This document shows, in pieces, positions 8,100 to 17,516 of a stretch of 30,870 nucleotides of DNA (position 1 is its first letter; every line of letters starts with the position of its first letter). A program made the position numbers and the translations under genes. The notes under the pieces were generated by a model. It made no database searches and was not told the origin of the DNA. It saw only the letters and a program-made list of their open reading frames with translations. Origin of the DNA: JBGVMW01 sp045125095 (GTDB taxonomy: Bacteria > Bacillota > Clostridia > Lachnospirales > Lachnospiraceae); the NCBI GenBank assembly GCA_045125095.1, contig JBGVMW010000209.1, forward strand, positions 1 to 30,870, in the 5' to 3' direction.

Positions 8100-11000
8100 T
8101 TATTTCAGAAGACTACATAAAAGTGCCTGGAAAAATGTATAAGGTTAAGGTGCAATGTGTATCAACCAGAAGACTTACGACAATGGAATGGTTGATTGTA
8201 AATTGCGCTGCAAAGTTTAAAGGAAATTCCCAGACAGCAACAAAGACTCTGAAGTATGTTTTTGAGGAAGTATTTCAGCTGACAAGTAGTGAGATTTTGA
8301 TAAAACCATGTATTGAAAGCTTAATGAAAGAGCAGGCTATACAACTTGATGTGGGACCAGTTTTTGATTATTCAAGTTTAATGTTTTCTCAAATTCGACT
8401 TACTGATAAAGGACGTAGAATGGCAGAGGATGGATTGTTTCCAGGAGAAAAGAAGGAACTTCCATTGGATATATATTACAATCCATTGTCTGAAAAAATG
8501 AACCAGTTTGTTGGAGGCAAAGAGAGTGTAAAGGGTGCAATTGAGTTTGGTACGGAATCGGACTATGAAACAATGTTCCCTGAAGAAAAAATAACCAAAG
8601 CTCTGCATAAGGGACTTGTTGGAAGAGGTAAGTTTGTTGCTTCGAAGCTTAGAATTGAGTCAATAGAGTGTTTGGCAGCTCAGGATTGGGACGATTTTAT
8701 TAAGATGGCAGTAGATGTGGATGCACAGGGATATGTCACTACCAGCCCGGTGATAAAGGAAGAGTCAGTTAAGTCATTAGTTACCGAGTTGCTATTTACG
8801 AAAGAAATTCCTGTTAACAAAATGTCGCAACTTGTATGGTTCGAAGAAACACAACCCCAGATGATTTTGGGTTCAGGAAAGAAAATGAAGGAAGCATTTC
8901 TTGATGTTAGCCGAAACGGTAGTGTTATTGGTATGGAGGGAGAAGCTTATTCTTGGTACAAGCAAACTACAAGCGCCTTTAGACATAAAACTATTTTTCT
9001 TTGGAATAGTAAGGAACTTGGTATTGAGAAGGGCAATGAGTCAACGTTTGTGCAGTTGCCATTTCAATTTGAGGTGGCAGGTTGCGTCGCAGTTAATGAA
9101 AAAAATGAAAGTGTTAGTTTCTGCAAGAATAGATATGATTATGATGGGACAGAAATTATCGTGCCTATTGCGTTTGAAGATAAGCAGATTAAAATTGGTG
9201 GACATACACTTTTAGATTGGTTAGAAAAAATTATTCAGGATAATTATAGAGAAGAACTGAGTTATCTAGCGTTATATACCCTGCGTTTGTGGGCGCATAG
9301 TGAAGATAAGGCTGAGAAGCTTTTGAAGAAACATTGGGATAATGTGTCAGGCAATCAGATTGTTGAAGATTTGAGAGTTATTGCGAAGTTTTGCCAGTTG
9401 CTTGACACAGAGATGATTAAACTTGATGATTTTGGTGAGAATCTTTGGGCTAAATATGAATCTTTGGAAACAGGAGATATTTTAGATAGGTTATCTGAGA
9501 TTGCACAGCTTAACTGTATATCTTCAGGATCTGAAACACAGAAATATATTTTACAGAAAATCATTAGTAGGACAGAGACGCCTAAAAACTATAATGAGTT
9601 ATTTGTGTTGCTTCAATCTGTTGGAATCAAATCACATGCAGATGCACTTATTTATGATGATTTGATTTCGGGGTTATATACGAGAGAACTCATAATAGAC
9701 ACATTAAAGGTTATTCTGGAAGATAAATACACAAGGTTGCCGGAATTATTTGAATTGGATAGATTTTTCAATGAATATGTACAGGCAATTAAGGAACTTG
9801 AATTCCTTGTATCAGGACTTAAGTTGTTTGAAAAGTCATATGCGGAAGAAGTTGAGAAAGCTATTGAGAATTGTGCCGATGTCGCGCTGATTCAATCCTA
9901 TGCGGCAGCAATCCAAGCAAAGAATGCTGAATTACTGAAACGAGGCATAAATGTCTATACAGAACTAAGAAATATTAGTGTCGAGAAGGCGGATAACTTC
10001 TTTAATAATATTGATGTAATTAAAGAAAAAGTGAACTGGATGATGAAGGAGGAAACAAAAGCTATTGTTTCCAAAACACAAAAGAAAGGTACTGTAGAAG
10101 AAATATCCAGACAGAAAATGTATATAATTGATACTTGCGCACTGATGCATTATCCAGAATTACTATTGTATTTTAATGATGATGAGTTTGTTCGTATCCC
10201 AACGAAGGTTATTGATGAACTTGGTAAAATAAAGGATATGAGAAACTCAAAGTATAGTCCGGAATTGTCCAGAACTGCAGCAAGGTTGGCGTATGATATC
10301 GAGAGAAAATATCTGAAATTATTTAATCAGAATAACAAAGTGAGATTCATGATTGAAAATGCTGAACTGGATTTGCTACCGGAGGAACTCGATAAAAATG
10401 TGCCTGACAATCAGATTCTTTCTGTTGCACTTAAGTATTCAGAGTGGGATACAGTGATTATTAGTGATGATGGAGTTTTCCGATTAACTTCCCTAGCACA
10501 GAATATTAAAGCAATTACTGGAGAGAACTTTATCAAGGAACATGAGATATATAGGAAAAGCCTTGAAAGATGGGTTGAGAAATATGAAAAAAATGGTGGA
10601 ATCTTAAATTTACAGTCCAACGTTGTACTTGCCAAGCCGCAAACAGCTGTACAGGCCGAGTTAGAACAGAGCAACAATATAGCTGCTGTTATAAGTCTGG
10701 AAGAAAGTAATTTTGGAGATCCGGCAGTTGATGGATGGCCTATAAGAGAATTAAAGAAATATTTGTCTACAGATTTGACAGAACAAGCTTTTGCACTTCT
10801 TCAAAATAATGGAATTAAAACTGTAGGTCAGTTTAAGGCGATGCTTCCAAAAGATGCTGAGGGATTAAAGGCAAAAGGAAAACAGACTATTCTGAGAAAT
10901 CATGTTGCTAGAGCAATTGTTAAGTTTAGAGAACTTATGGAAAAGAGTGGTGTTACTGACGATAGTCCGTCCATAGACAATCAGGAGGGGGAGACGGAGG

Positions 11001-12232
11001 AGAACATAAGTACTGTCGGAGATATTGAGGAGAAGCCTGATAAGTTCTTTGATGCAGAGAACCCCTATTATCAAACGTTTGTAGGAGCAATAGATTCAGA
11101 AAACACAGCTTTGTCCATGAGTTGCTATGAAGAATTGACAAAAGAAATGAATAAATATAAAGAAGCTGTTTATTTTAAAGAAATGATAGCTCATGCTTCG
11201 CCAGAGTATCATACAAAATTGTTACGTTTTCTCATGGCCGTTTATCCAGAAAGGCAATTACGTAAGATTGTGGGACATTTGGATCTAGATACAGTAAATG
11301 TTTTGAAGAAGACAATAGACTTTAAGACTATTGTGGAGGATTTGGTTGCGGCAGAAGAATTAAATAAATTTGACCTAATTATGTCTGAATGGAATTTGGA
11401 AGTGGATTATGAGAATTGGTTTAAGGATATTAGTAAAGATGAAATTCTGTTAAGACTCAATTCCGTTACATCTATAGAGATGTATATAGAGGAGTGTTTA
11501 GGTGGTGAGCCTGAAAAGGTGATTGCATTCTTGAAAGAGCATACAGAGGTGCCGACCAAATTAGTTGTGAAACAGTGTCTTAAAGTAATTCTTGCTAGAG
11601 ACAGTTATTCAAAAGAATATGAGAGTTTGCTCTGTGATTACGGACAGATTCGTCGTGAAGAAAGAAAGTCGTTGGGGATGTCTGTATCAGATATAGTAGA
11701 GATTGCGATTGCTATTCCTGAGGCAGAAGAAGATGCGCTTAAGGAAATCATGGAGCAGTGTACAAACAATATTTACAGACTTAAAGTGAATAAGCATTAT
11801 GCGCAACAGGATCCTTCACCTAAAATTCTAGAACTCGTAACAAAAATGATTTCGAGTAAGCTGTCACTCTCGCGAATTGTATATGTATATATGAATACAA
11901 AACTTCGTGCAGAGATAAATGTAGACCGATTTATTTCTGAGTTAGTTGTTGCTGGCTATGTGGTTGAAGAAGTTATGAACTATCTAAAAGAGTACTGGAT
12001 TTTGGGAAAGGTCAAATATGTGCAGGAGGATGGACTTGTAAGGGTTGCATCCGAAAGTGTATCCAATTCCAGATTGATGGTGTTTAACTCACGGTTCATT
12101 CATGTTAACGGAGAAGATGGGTGGCAAAGTCCCAAGGAAGGTATGATCATCTATTTTAAGTTGAAGGAGTTCAAGGAAGGCGGCTTATTTTATATCCATT
12201 ACCCATGTACGGATATTGCATATTCTAACTAA
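8096..12232 (+). CDS. Very large PIN-domain protein (1378 aa), candidate nuclease subunit
   Basis: GTG start overlapping the helicase stop. A PIN nuclease domain of the PhoH/PIN_4 type occupies about 675-830. It keeps the acidic set D679 (I-I-D-T-C), E708 (V-I-D-E-L), D771 (P-D-N-Q-I-L) and D791/D792 (I-S-D-D), so it should bind metal and cut single-stranded RNA or DNA. Residues about 880-950 resemble a helix-hairpin-helix or RNA polymerase alpha-CTD-like fold ('L-L-Q-N-N-G-I-K-T-V-G-Q-F'), suited to nucleic acid binding. The first ~120 residues look like a winged-helix region, and the remainder is helical with no recognised domain. Most PIN proteins are 120-450 residues, so this size is unusual. 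It has no membrane segments. Confidence 0.8.
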   Translation: MIISEDYIKVPGKMYKVKVQCVSTRRLTTMEWLIVNCAAKFKGNSQTATKTLKYVFEEVFQLTSSEILIKPCIESLMKEQAIQLDVGPVFDYSSLMFSQIRLTDKGRRMAEDGLFPGEKKELPLDIYYNPLSEKMNQFVGGKESVKGAIEFGTESDYETMFPEEKITKALHKGLVGRGKFVASKLRIESIECLAAQDWDDFIKMAVDVDAQGYVTTSPVIKEESVKSLVTELLFTKEIPVNKMSQLVWFEETQPQMILGSGKKMKEAFLDVSRNGSVIGMEGEAYSWYKQTTSAFRHKTIFLWNSKELGIEKGNESTFVQLPFQFEVAGCVAVNEKNESVSFCKNRYDYDGTEIIVPIAFEDKQIKIGGHTLLDWLEKIIQDNYREELSYLALYTLRLWAHSEDKAEKLLKKHWDNVSGNQIVEDLRVIAKFCQLLDTEMIKLDDFGENLWAKYESLETGDILDRLSEIAQLNCISSGSETQKYILQKIISRTETPKNYNELFVLLQSVGIKSHADALIYDDLISGLYTRELIIDTLKVILEDKYTRLPELFELDRFFNEYVQAIKELEFLVSGLKLFEKSYAEEVEKAIENCADVALIQSYAAAIQAKNAELLKRGINVYTELRNISVEKADNFFNNIDVIKEKVNWMMKEETKAIVSKTQKKGTVEEISRQKMYIIDTCALMHYPELLLYFNDDEFVRIPTKVIDELGKIKDMRNSKYSPELSRTAARLAYDIERKYLKLFNQNNKVRFMIENAELDLLPEELDKNVPDNQILSVALKYSEWDTVIISDDGVFRLTSLAQNIKAITGENFIKEHEIYRKSLERWVEKYEKNGGILNLQSNVVLAKPQTAVQAELEQSNNIAAVISLEESNFGDPAVDGWPIRELKKYLSTDLTEQAFALLQNNGIKTVGQFKAMLPKDAEGLKAKGKQTILRNHVARAIVKFRELMEKSGVTDDSPSIDNQEGETEENISTVGDIEEKPDKFFDAENPYYQTFVGAIDSENTALSMSCYEELTKEMNKYKEAVYFKEMIAHASPEYHTKLLRFLMAVYPERQLRKIVGHLDLDTVNVLKKTIDFKTIVEDLVAAEELNKFDLIMSEWNLEVDYENWFKDISKDEILLRLNSVTSIEMYIEECLGGEPEKVIAFLKEHTEVPTKLVVKQCLKVILARDSYSKEYESLLCDYGQIRREERKSLGMSVSDIVEIAIAIPEAEEDALKEIMEQCTNNIYRLKVNKHYAQQDPSPKILELVTKMISSKLSLSRIVYVYMNTKLRAEINVDRFISELVVAGYVVEEVMNYLKEYWILGKVKYVQEDGLVRVASESVSNSRLMVFNSRFIHVNGEDGWQSPKEGMIIYFKLKEFKEGGLFYIHYPCTDIAYSN

Positions 12233-12243
12233 GGAGGTTCCGT

Positions 12244-14712
12244 ATGGATCCAAAGTACTCAATATTACTTTGCAATCAGCCATTAGCAGAGTATGAAGAT
12301 AAAATTAGATATTGGTTGTTCTGCGGAATTAAAGTATTGTGGTTCGGCAAAGAAGAGGAAGTGGCTACTCTGAAACAGAGCCATTCGCGATTTGCAAAAC
12401 CATTTCTTCTGCAAGCATATGTAACGACTTTGACAGAATCAGGAGTGTTGGTGGATGGACAAGGTAGTAGTGCGTTATTTGATAAAATAGCTGAGGATTG
12501 TAAATTGTTCAATTCTGCGCAGTATATGGTGGAGCATTGTAAAGCAGACGAACATATTGTAGTACAAGCTTCTGCTGGTACAGGTAAAACCACGGTTATG
12601 ATTGATCGTATTATGTACTTACTCCATACAAACCCTAACTTACGCCTTGCTGAGTTGTTTATGATTACATTTACAAATGATGCAGCGCAGCAGATGAGTA
12701 ATCGATTACAGGATGCTTTTTTGACAAGATATTCGCTTACAAAAAAGAAGCGTTATATGCGCTGGGTTGAGGAACAGTCACAGATGCATATCTCCACTAT
12801 TCATAGCTTCGCATATTATATGCTTAAGCAGTTAGGTATAGGCGAAAGTTTTACAAAAGGATTGTCTATTCGTACCTTTGAGTATGAAAAGAAAGAGCTG
12901 ATTAAGGATGCGATAGATGAGATTATAGATGAAAAGAGAAATGTTACGAATCAGCTGGGTGTACCTTTTTATAGAGCAAACTCTATTGTAAGTAGTTATT
13001 GGGGAAAGTTCTCACAGTTAGGTGTTTCCCGCAGAGATCTTTTAGAAATGGATTGGGGAGAACCTGTAGATGAGGGGTCCCAAAATTTTCATAATATAAT
13101 CAAAGGATTAGTACCTAAGCTTGACGACCAATTTTTCGAGTTAAAGCGTCAGGAAGAAGCAATTTCCATAAATGATATTATGAGAGATTTACAAGAAGTA
13201 TTAATGAGTGGAGATTTACCGGAAACGGACTTTTCAATGAAGTATTTGTTTATAGACGAGTTTCAGGATTCTGATTTATCGCAGATTAAGGTGTCTTGTC
13301 TATTAAGTAAAATATTTGGAACGGTTTTATTTGTGGTGGGCGATGTTAAGCAAAGTATTTATCGTTTCCGTGGAGCTACAGATAAGGCATTTAAATTTCT
13401 TCGACGTGACATGAGAGAACTGAATCTAAAGGATGCAAGGGAATTTACGCTCATCAATAACTATCGTACTGCGAAAGGTGTTTTGAACAGGATGGATGAC
13501 TATTTCTTTACCTGGGCAAGGCAAGGATTACTGCAATATGATAAGGCTGTTGTTCCTTTTAATCCACAAAGTGGAAAGATAAAAATGATTCCTTCCGTGA
13601 CGAAGGATACAGACCCTGAGCAATTAGCGGCAATTGTAAATCAGGAGTTGGAGTCTTTAAAAACTAAAGTTGAAGCGTCTGAGAAGGAACCAAATGAAAA
13701 GAACAGAGTTGTTTTACTAACCAGATCAAACAAAGAGTTAAGCGAATTAGCACGAATACTCCGAAAAGCAAAAATTCCGGCAGCAGTTAGGCGGGATGGC
13801 GCATTCTATATATCTGAGGCAGTAAGAGATTTTTATATGATGGTTTCATCATTTATGTTCTGTGATGAGCCGAAGTATATTTTTAATTATTTGCTGACTC
13901 CGTATGCAGGAGAAGTTGAAGCATTAGATTTAAATGCCATGGAGCGATTAGGTGGAGATTATGAGAATCTTTGTGATTATTTGGATCATTTTTTGAATCA
14001 AACTTCATGGAAAAATTATCATAAACAGTTGCGTTTAAGACCGGTTATGTCTGTGTTTAAGGACATGATGGATAAGGAATCTATCGTTGATAACTTTATT
14101 GCACTCAATAAAGCAAAAAGAAAAGCGGAGGAGTGGGAAGAGAGCAGAATTAATGCAGATACTTTTACCAGAGCAAGGCAATATCAAGCCAATCTCGAGA
14201 AACTGATGGAAATATTGCAGAACAACTTGGGTGGAGATAAGGTTAGTTTATATGATGTATATAACTTCCTGAAACTTAATATTGCAACGAATCGTTCAGA
14301 AGGCGAAGCAAAGGTAGAGTCAAAGGATGATTATACATCAGTACTTTGTATGACAGTACATAAATCAAAGGGACTGGAGTTTGACACAGTAATTGTGCCT
14401 TATACAAATGAGAGCTTTGGAGGCTGGGCGCAGACTGAACTCCTAGTAGATCCAATTGAGAAAAAAGTTGGTTGGTATTATACCGGAGATAAGGAAAAAC
14501 AGAAACGCAGATATAAATATCTGCCAATGAAGAATACATATTACGATGATGTTAAAGCAGATGAAGTGAGGAGCGGTAATTTAGAAGGCGTTAGAGTACT
14601 CTATGTTGGTATGACACGTGCCATTGATACACTCATATGCATAGTGGAAGAGTCGAAGAATCCAATGTCGTGGGCGAAATTAATTGAGGAGGTTGGTGTA
14701 GATTATGAGTAG
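12244..14712 (+). CDS. UvrD/AddA-like superfamily 1A helicase lacking a nuclease domain (822 aa)
   Basis: ATP-dependent 3'-5' DNA helicase. Motifs in order: Walker A A-S-A-G-T-G-K-T-T (about 110-118), T-F-T-N-D-A-A (motif Ia), L-F-I-D-E-F-Q-D (about 334-341), G-D-V-K-Q-S-I-Y-R-F-R-G (about 366), N-N-Y-R-T (about 404), T-V-H-K-S-K-G-L-E-F-D (about 702) and R-V-L-Y-V-G-M-T-R-A (about 783). The Q-S-I-Y-R-F-R-G form is typical of AddA. AddA is usually about 1200 residues with a C-terminal PD-(D/E)XK nuclease; here only about 30 residues follow motif VI. A strong AAGGAGG lies just upstream. The AddB-like partner overlaps by 8 nt, as in addAB-type pairs. Confidence 0.88.
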   Translation: MDPKYSILLCNQPLAEYEDKIRYWLFCGIKVLWFGKEEEVATLKQSHSRFAKPFLLQAYVTTLTESGVLVDGQGSSALFDKIAEDCKLFNSAQYMVEHCKADEHIVVQASAGTGKTTVMIDRIMYLLHTNPNLRLAELFMITFTNDAAQQMSNRLQDAFLTRYSLTKKKRYMRWVEEQSQMHISTIHSFAYYMLKQLGIGESFTKGLSIRTFEYEKKELIKDAIDEIIDEKRNVTNQLGVPFYRANSIVSSYWGKFSQLGVSRRDLLEMDWGEPVDEGSQNFHNIIKGLVPKLDDQFFELKRQEEAISINDIMRDLQEVLMSGDLPETDFSMKYLFIDEFQDSDLSQIKVSCLLSKIFGTVLFVVGDVKQSIYRFRGATDKAFKFLRRDMRELNLKDAREFTLINNYRTAKGVLNRMDDYFFTWARQGLLQYDKAVVPFNPQSGKIKMIPSVTKDTDPEQLAAIVNQELESLKTKVEASEKEPNEKNRVVLLTRSNKELSELARILRKAKIPAAVRRDGAFYISEAVRDFYMMVSSFMFCDEPKYIFNYLLTPYAGEVEALDLNAMERLGGDYENLCDYLDHFLNQTSWKNYHKQLRLRPVMSVFKDMMDKESIVDNFIALNKAKRKAEEWEESRINADTFTRARQYQANLEKLMEILQNNLGGDKVSLYDVYNFLKLNIATNRSEGEAKVESKDDYTSVLCMTVHKSKGLEFDTVIVPYTNESFGGWAQTELLVDPIEKKVGWYYTGDKEKQKRRYKYLPMKNTYYDDVKADEVRSGNLEGVRVLYVGMTRAIDTLICIVEESKNPMSWAKLIEEVGVDYE

Positions 14713-17320
14713 AAAAGTATATACCTATACAGACCTTACAAAATTAAATAACAGTAAAAATTTCCTCGAACTTATTAAGTATCCGCAGATAACAGTATCT
14801 TCTGATTTGAGGAAGTGCTTAAATGGTAAAATTGAAATTGACAGAGTGCAAGGGTTGGTATCAGATGTTGCCAATTTCAAGGTGACGGAATTTCATACCT
14901 TTACTACTGCAATTGATGATGAATGGAATACTGATAAAAGTAAATTCAATGAGATGATAATTCTCTCTGAATTTGTAAGAGGAAGGTTAGAAGAAGCCGG
15001 AGAGAATACAAAGCAACGAAACTGGATGGTTGGTTGTATGCGGAATCTGGATTCGATGCTCTCATCTATTATCTTGTTGGAGCAGGCGAATGTGCGACCG
15101 GATGATATAAATATAAGTGGGAACAGAAATCTACAGTTATTTGTAGAAGCTTGGAAAAATCTAATTGAAAAAGATCAAGCCATAACAAATTTCAGAACAA
15201 AAATGCGAGATATGACATCCAAAGAAGCTTGGAAGAGAGTGTTTAAAACAGCACTGAATATGGAGTCGTTGGATGGGATAGACACGATAGTATTTCACGG
15301 ATTTTATTATATAACTCCACATCAGGAAAGAATCATGACTTTGTTGGAGCAGGCTGGTTTTAATTTAATATTTCTGATTCCCTATGATGAGAGATATCCA
15401 TATGTTTATGAAATATGGGATGAGACATATTCTGTGCAAAGAGGATATGAGCCGAAGAGTAGTTGGAATATTGAAAAAACAAATGCAGCTGATCCTTATG
15501 GGGAAATATTTGAGGGGAAAACTGCTCAAATACATAATAGCCTTGAGATAAAAGAATATGCTTCAATAATGGAATTTGTAAATGATGTAAAACATTTTCG
15601 CGAGAAAGGATTTTCATTGTATTCTGCAGATTTTAAATCTGCAAATCAGATATTAAAAGATTATTTTCCAGAGGAATATGGGGACAGAAAAATTTTGTCG
15701 TACCCGATAGGGCAGTTTATCAGTACGCTTAATCACATGTGGGATGAAGATAAGCAGACAATCGCAATTGAAGAGGATAAGTTGATTGAGTGTTTTTCGT
15801 CTGGGTGGTTGGCTGTAAACGGCGTTTCCGGTAAACAATACATGCAAGATCTATTGTATATACTGCCATTTTTTAATGGATGCCATACGATAGAGGAATG
15901 GGAAAATAGAATAGATCTTTTTCGAGAAATTGAAAAGTCGGCGATTGCTCCTTTTGAGGTGGATTTGGACCCGGATATTTCTATTTCCCGATGGCAGGAA
16001 GCAATTGGTAGTCCTCTTAAGAATTTTAGTGTCTTTGCAGTTGAATCAGAAAAATTAGATGTAATACTAAAGCTAATTAAGCAATTGCTGGATATGGCAC
16101 GGGAATTGTTTGGAAAAAATGATATAGTTCGAGTATATGATCATATCCGTACATTGGATGGTATTTTGAAGAAACATGAACTTTCCCAAGAGCTGTATGC
16201 AGAAGAGCGAGAACTGGTAAAAGATATTTTTGAGAAACTCAGTGCTGATAATAGTTTTGATGCAATGTGCTATCCGGCAGATATTGCAAGGGCACTAGAC
16301 CTTTTTATCTGCGGACGGTATGAAGAAGGTGAGATACAAACTAATAGGACCGGATTGATTTACCCACTATATTTCATAGATGCCGCTTGCGTAAAGAATC
16401 GAAGTAAGGTGCACGTATGTATGATCGATGTAGATAGTCTCCCGGGAGGGAATAAAGATTATGTGTGGCCGTTAACTGGAAAAACAATGAAGGATACTTT
16501 TGAAAGAACAAAGAATCCTCTAATAATCAATCTTATTCAGATTATGGAAGCTACTACGCTCTGTAATAGATATTTCACTTATTGTGCATTGAAAAATAAG
16601 GAAGTTACAATTTCATGGGTTAGTACAATGGGAGAAAAGATGTTAGCTCCTTCGCCATATATTAAATTGTTAATGGACGCAACGGGCATAGAAATTACAC
16701 CGGCTAAAAGAAATGCCATTACGTATAGTCGTGTAAATGAAACACCAACTAGTCTTGGCAGGATAGAGCCTTACGATAATGAGAAAGCTCCGGCGGGTAT
16801 GATTAAGGAGGCTCGTATGGATTATGCGTTGTGTCCTATGAAATATGTCTTAGGGTATGTGTTAGAAAAATATCCTGTGTATCAGTCGGATTTTCAGATG
16901 AATTATGCGCTGAATGCATTCATTTCAGCAATATATAATTTGATGAAAGAGCAAGGGATGAAGGTTGAAGAGGCTTATGAAGCTATAGTTGCATTATTCC
17001 CTAATATGCGTAAGGTAGAAAAACGTCAGGTATACGATTATATTTCTTATGATCGCAGAGAAAATGATATGGATTATGGAAATAGGACAGAATGTGGCGG
17101 CAGGTTTTATACAGATGAGAGGTTAAAGATTCATTATCCTAATCAGGATGTTAGAAGCGAGGCGCTGGTGCGTTATGCAAAATTAAGTACGCCAGATGGG
17201 CGAAAGGGTATGAATCTGAGTGAGGTAATAGAAGTATCTGATGCATGTATTTTCTGCCAACATGTAAGTTACTGTAGAAATGCTATGTATGCAGGTGATC
17301 AGGAGAATTACTATGATTGA
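14705..17320 (+). CDS. AddB-like protein with Fe-S cysteines but no visible nuclease core (871 aa)
   Basis: The N-terminal part lacks a Walker A, as AddB does in one of its two ATPase modules' relatives, but has an AddB-like strand-loop 'V-F-H-G-F-Y-Y-I-T-P-H-Q-E' (about 200) and 'L-I-F-L-I-P-Y-D-E-R'. The C-terminus has C710 (A-L-C-P-M-K-Y) and C848-x2-C851-x5-C857, the same spacing as the AddB cluster-binding cysteines. Between C710 and C848 there are only 138 residues and I see no D...(D/E)-x-K catalytic set, so the Fe-S fold seems kept while the nuclease is lost. It probably forms a heterodimer with the preceding helicase. AddB is about 1150 residues, so this is a reduced form. Confidence 0.7.
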   Translation: MSRKVYTYTDLTKLNNSKNFLELIKYPQITVSSDLRKCLNGKIEIDRVQGLVSDVANFKVTEFHTFTTAIDDEWNTDKSKFNEMIILSEFVRGRLEEAGENTKQRNWMVGCMRNLDSMLSSIILLEQANVRPDDINISGNRNLQLFVEAWKNLIEKDQAITNFRTKMRDMTSKEAWKRVFKTALNMESLDGIDTIVFHGFYYITPHQERIMTLLEQAGFNLIFLIPYDERYPYVYEIWDETYSVQRGYEPKSSWNIEKTNAADPYGEIFEGKTAQIHNSLEIKEYASIMEFVNDVKHFREKGFSLYSADFKSANQILKDYFPEEYGDRKILSYPIGQFISTLNHMWDEDKQTIAIEEDKLIECFSSGWLAVNGVSGKQYMQDLLYILPFFNGCHTIEEWENRIDLFREIEKSAIAPFEVDLDPDISISRWQEAIGSPLKNFSVFAVESEKLDVILKLIKQLLDMARELFGKNDIVRVYDHIRTLDGILKKHELSQELYAEERELVKDIFEKLSADNSFDAMCYPADIARALDLFICGRYEEGEIQTNRTGLIYPLYFIDAACVKNRSKVHVCMIDVDSLPGGNKDYVWPLTGKTMKDTFERTKNPLIINLIQIMEATTLCNRYFTYCALKNKEVTISWVSTMGEKMLAPSPYIKLLMDATGIEITPAKRNAITYSRVNETPTSLGRIEPYDNEKAPAGMIKEARMDYALCPMKYVLGYVLEKYPVYQSDFQMNYALNAFISAIYNLMKEQGMKVEEAYEAIVALFPNMRKVEKRQVYDYISYDRRENDMDYGNRTECGGRFYTDERLKIHYPNQDVRSEALVRYAKLSTPDGRKGMNLSEVIEVSDACIFCQHVSYCRNAMYAGDQENYYD

Positions 17321-17495
17321 TAAGGATTTTTGGAAGAGAATAGCAGAAAACTGGTCTAAGGAAGATGATGGCATAGTGGTTCCTGACATTGGAGAAGTTC
17401 CGAAGATTGCAGATGAAGATTTAAATCTATTTGATGATATGTCAAACGATGAAATAAATGATATTTTGGCAGATTTGGGATTAGATGATATTTAA
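17313..17495 (+). CDS. 60-aa acidic protein
   Basis: Starts at ATG 17313, overlapping the stop of the AddB-like gene (ATGATTGA), with AGGAG 7 nt upstream; an earlier in-frame start has no such site. The protein begins with a Trp-rich helix (D-F-W-K-R-I-A-E-N-W) and is then very acidic, with about a third Asp/Glu and almost no basic residues, ending D-I-L-A-D-L-G-L-D-D-I. No family is recognised. The overlap on one side and 21-nt gap on the other show it belongs to the operon. Possible roles are a small subunit or docking peptide of the helicase complex, or a DNA-mimicking regulator; neither is shown. Confidence 0.7.
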   Translation: MIDKDFWKRIAENWSKEDDGIVVPDIGEVPKIADEDLNLFDDMSNDEINDILADLGLDDI

Positions 17496-17516
17496 CAAAA
17501 GACGGAGGGATAAATA

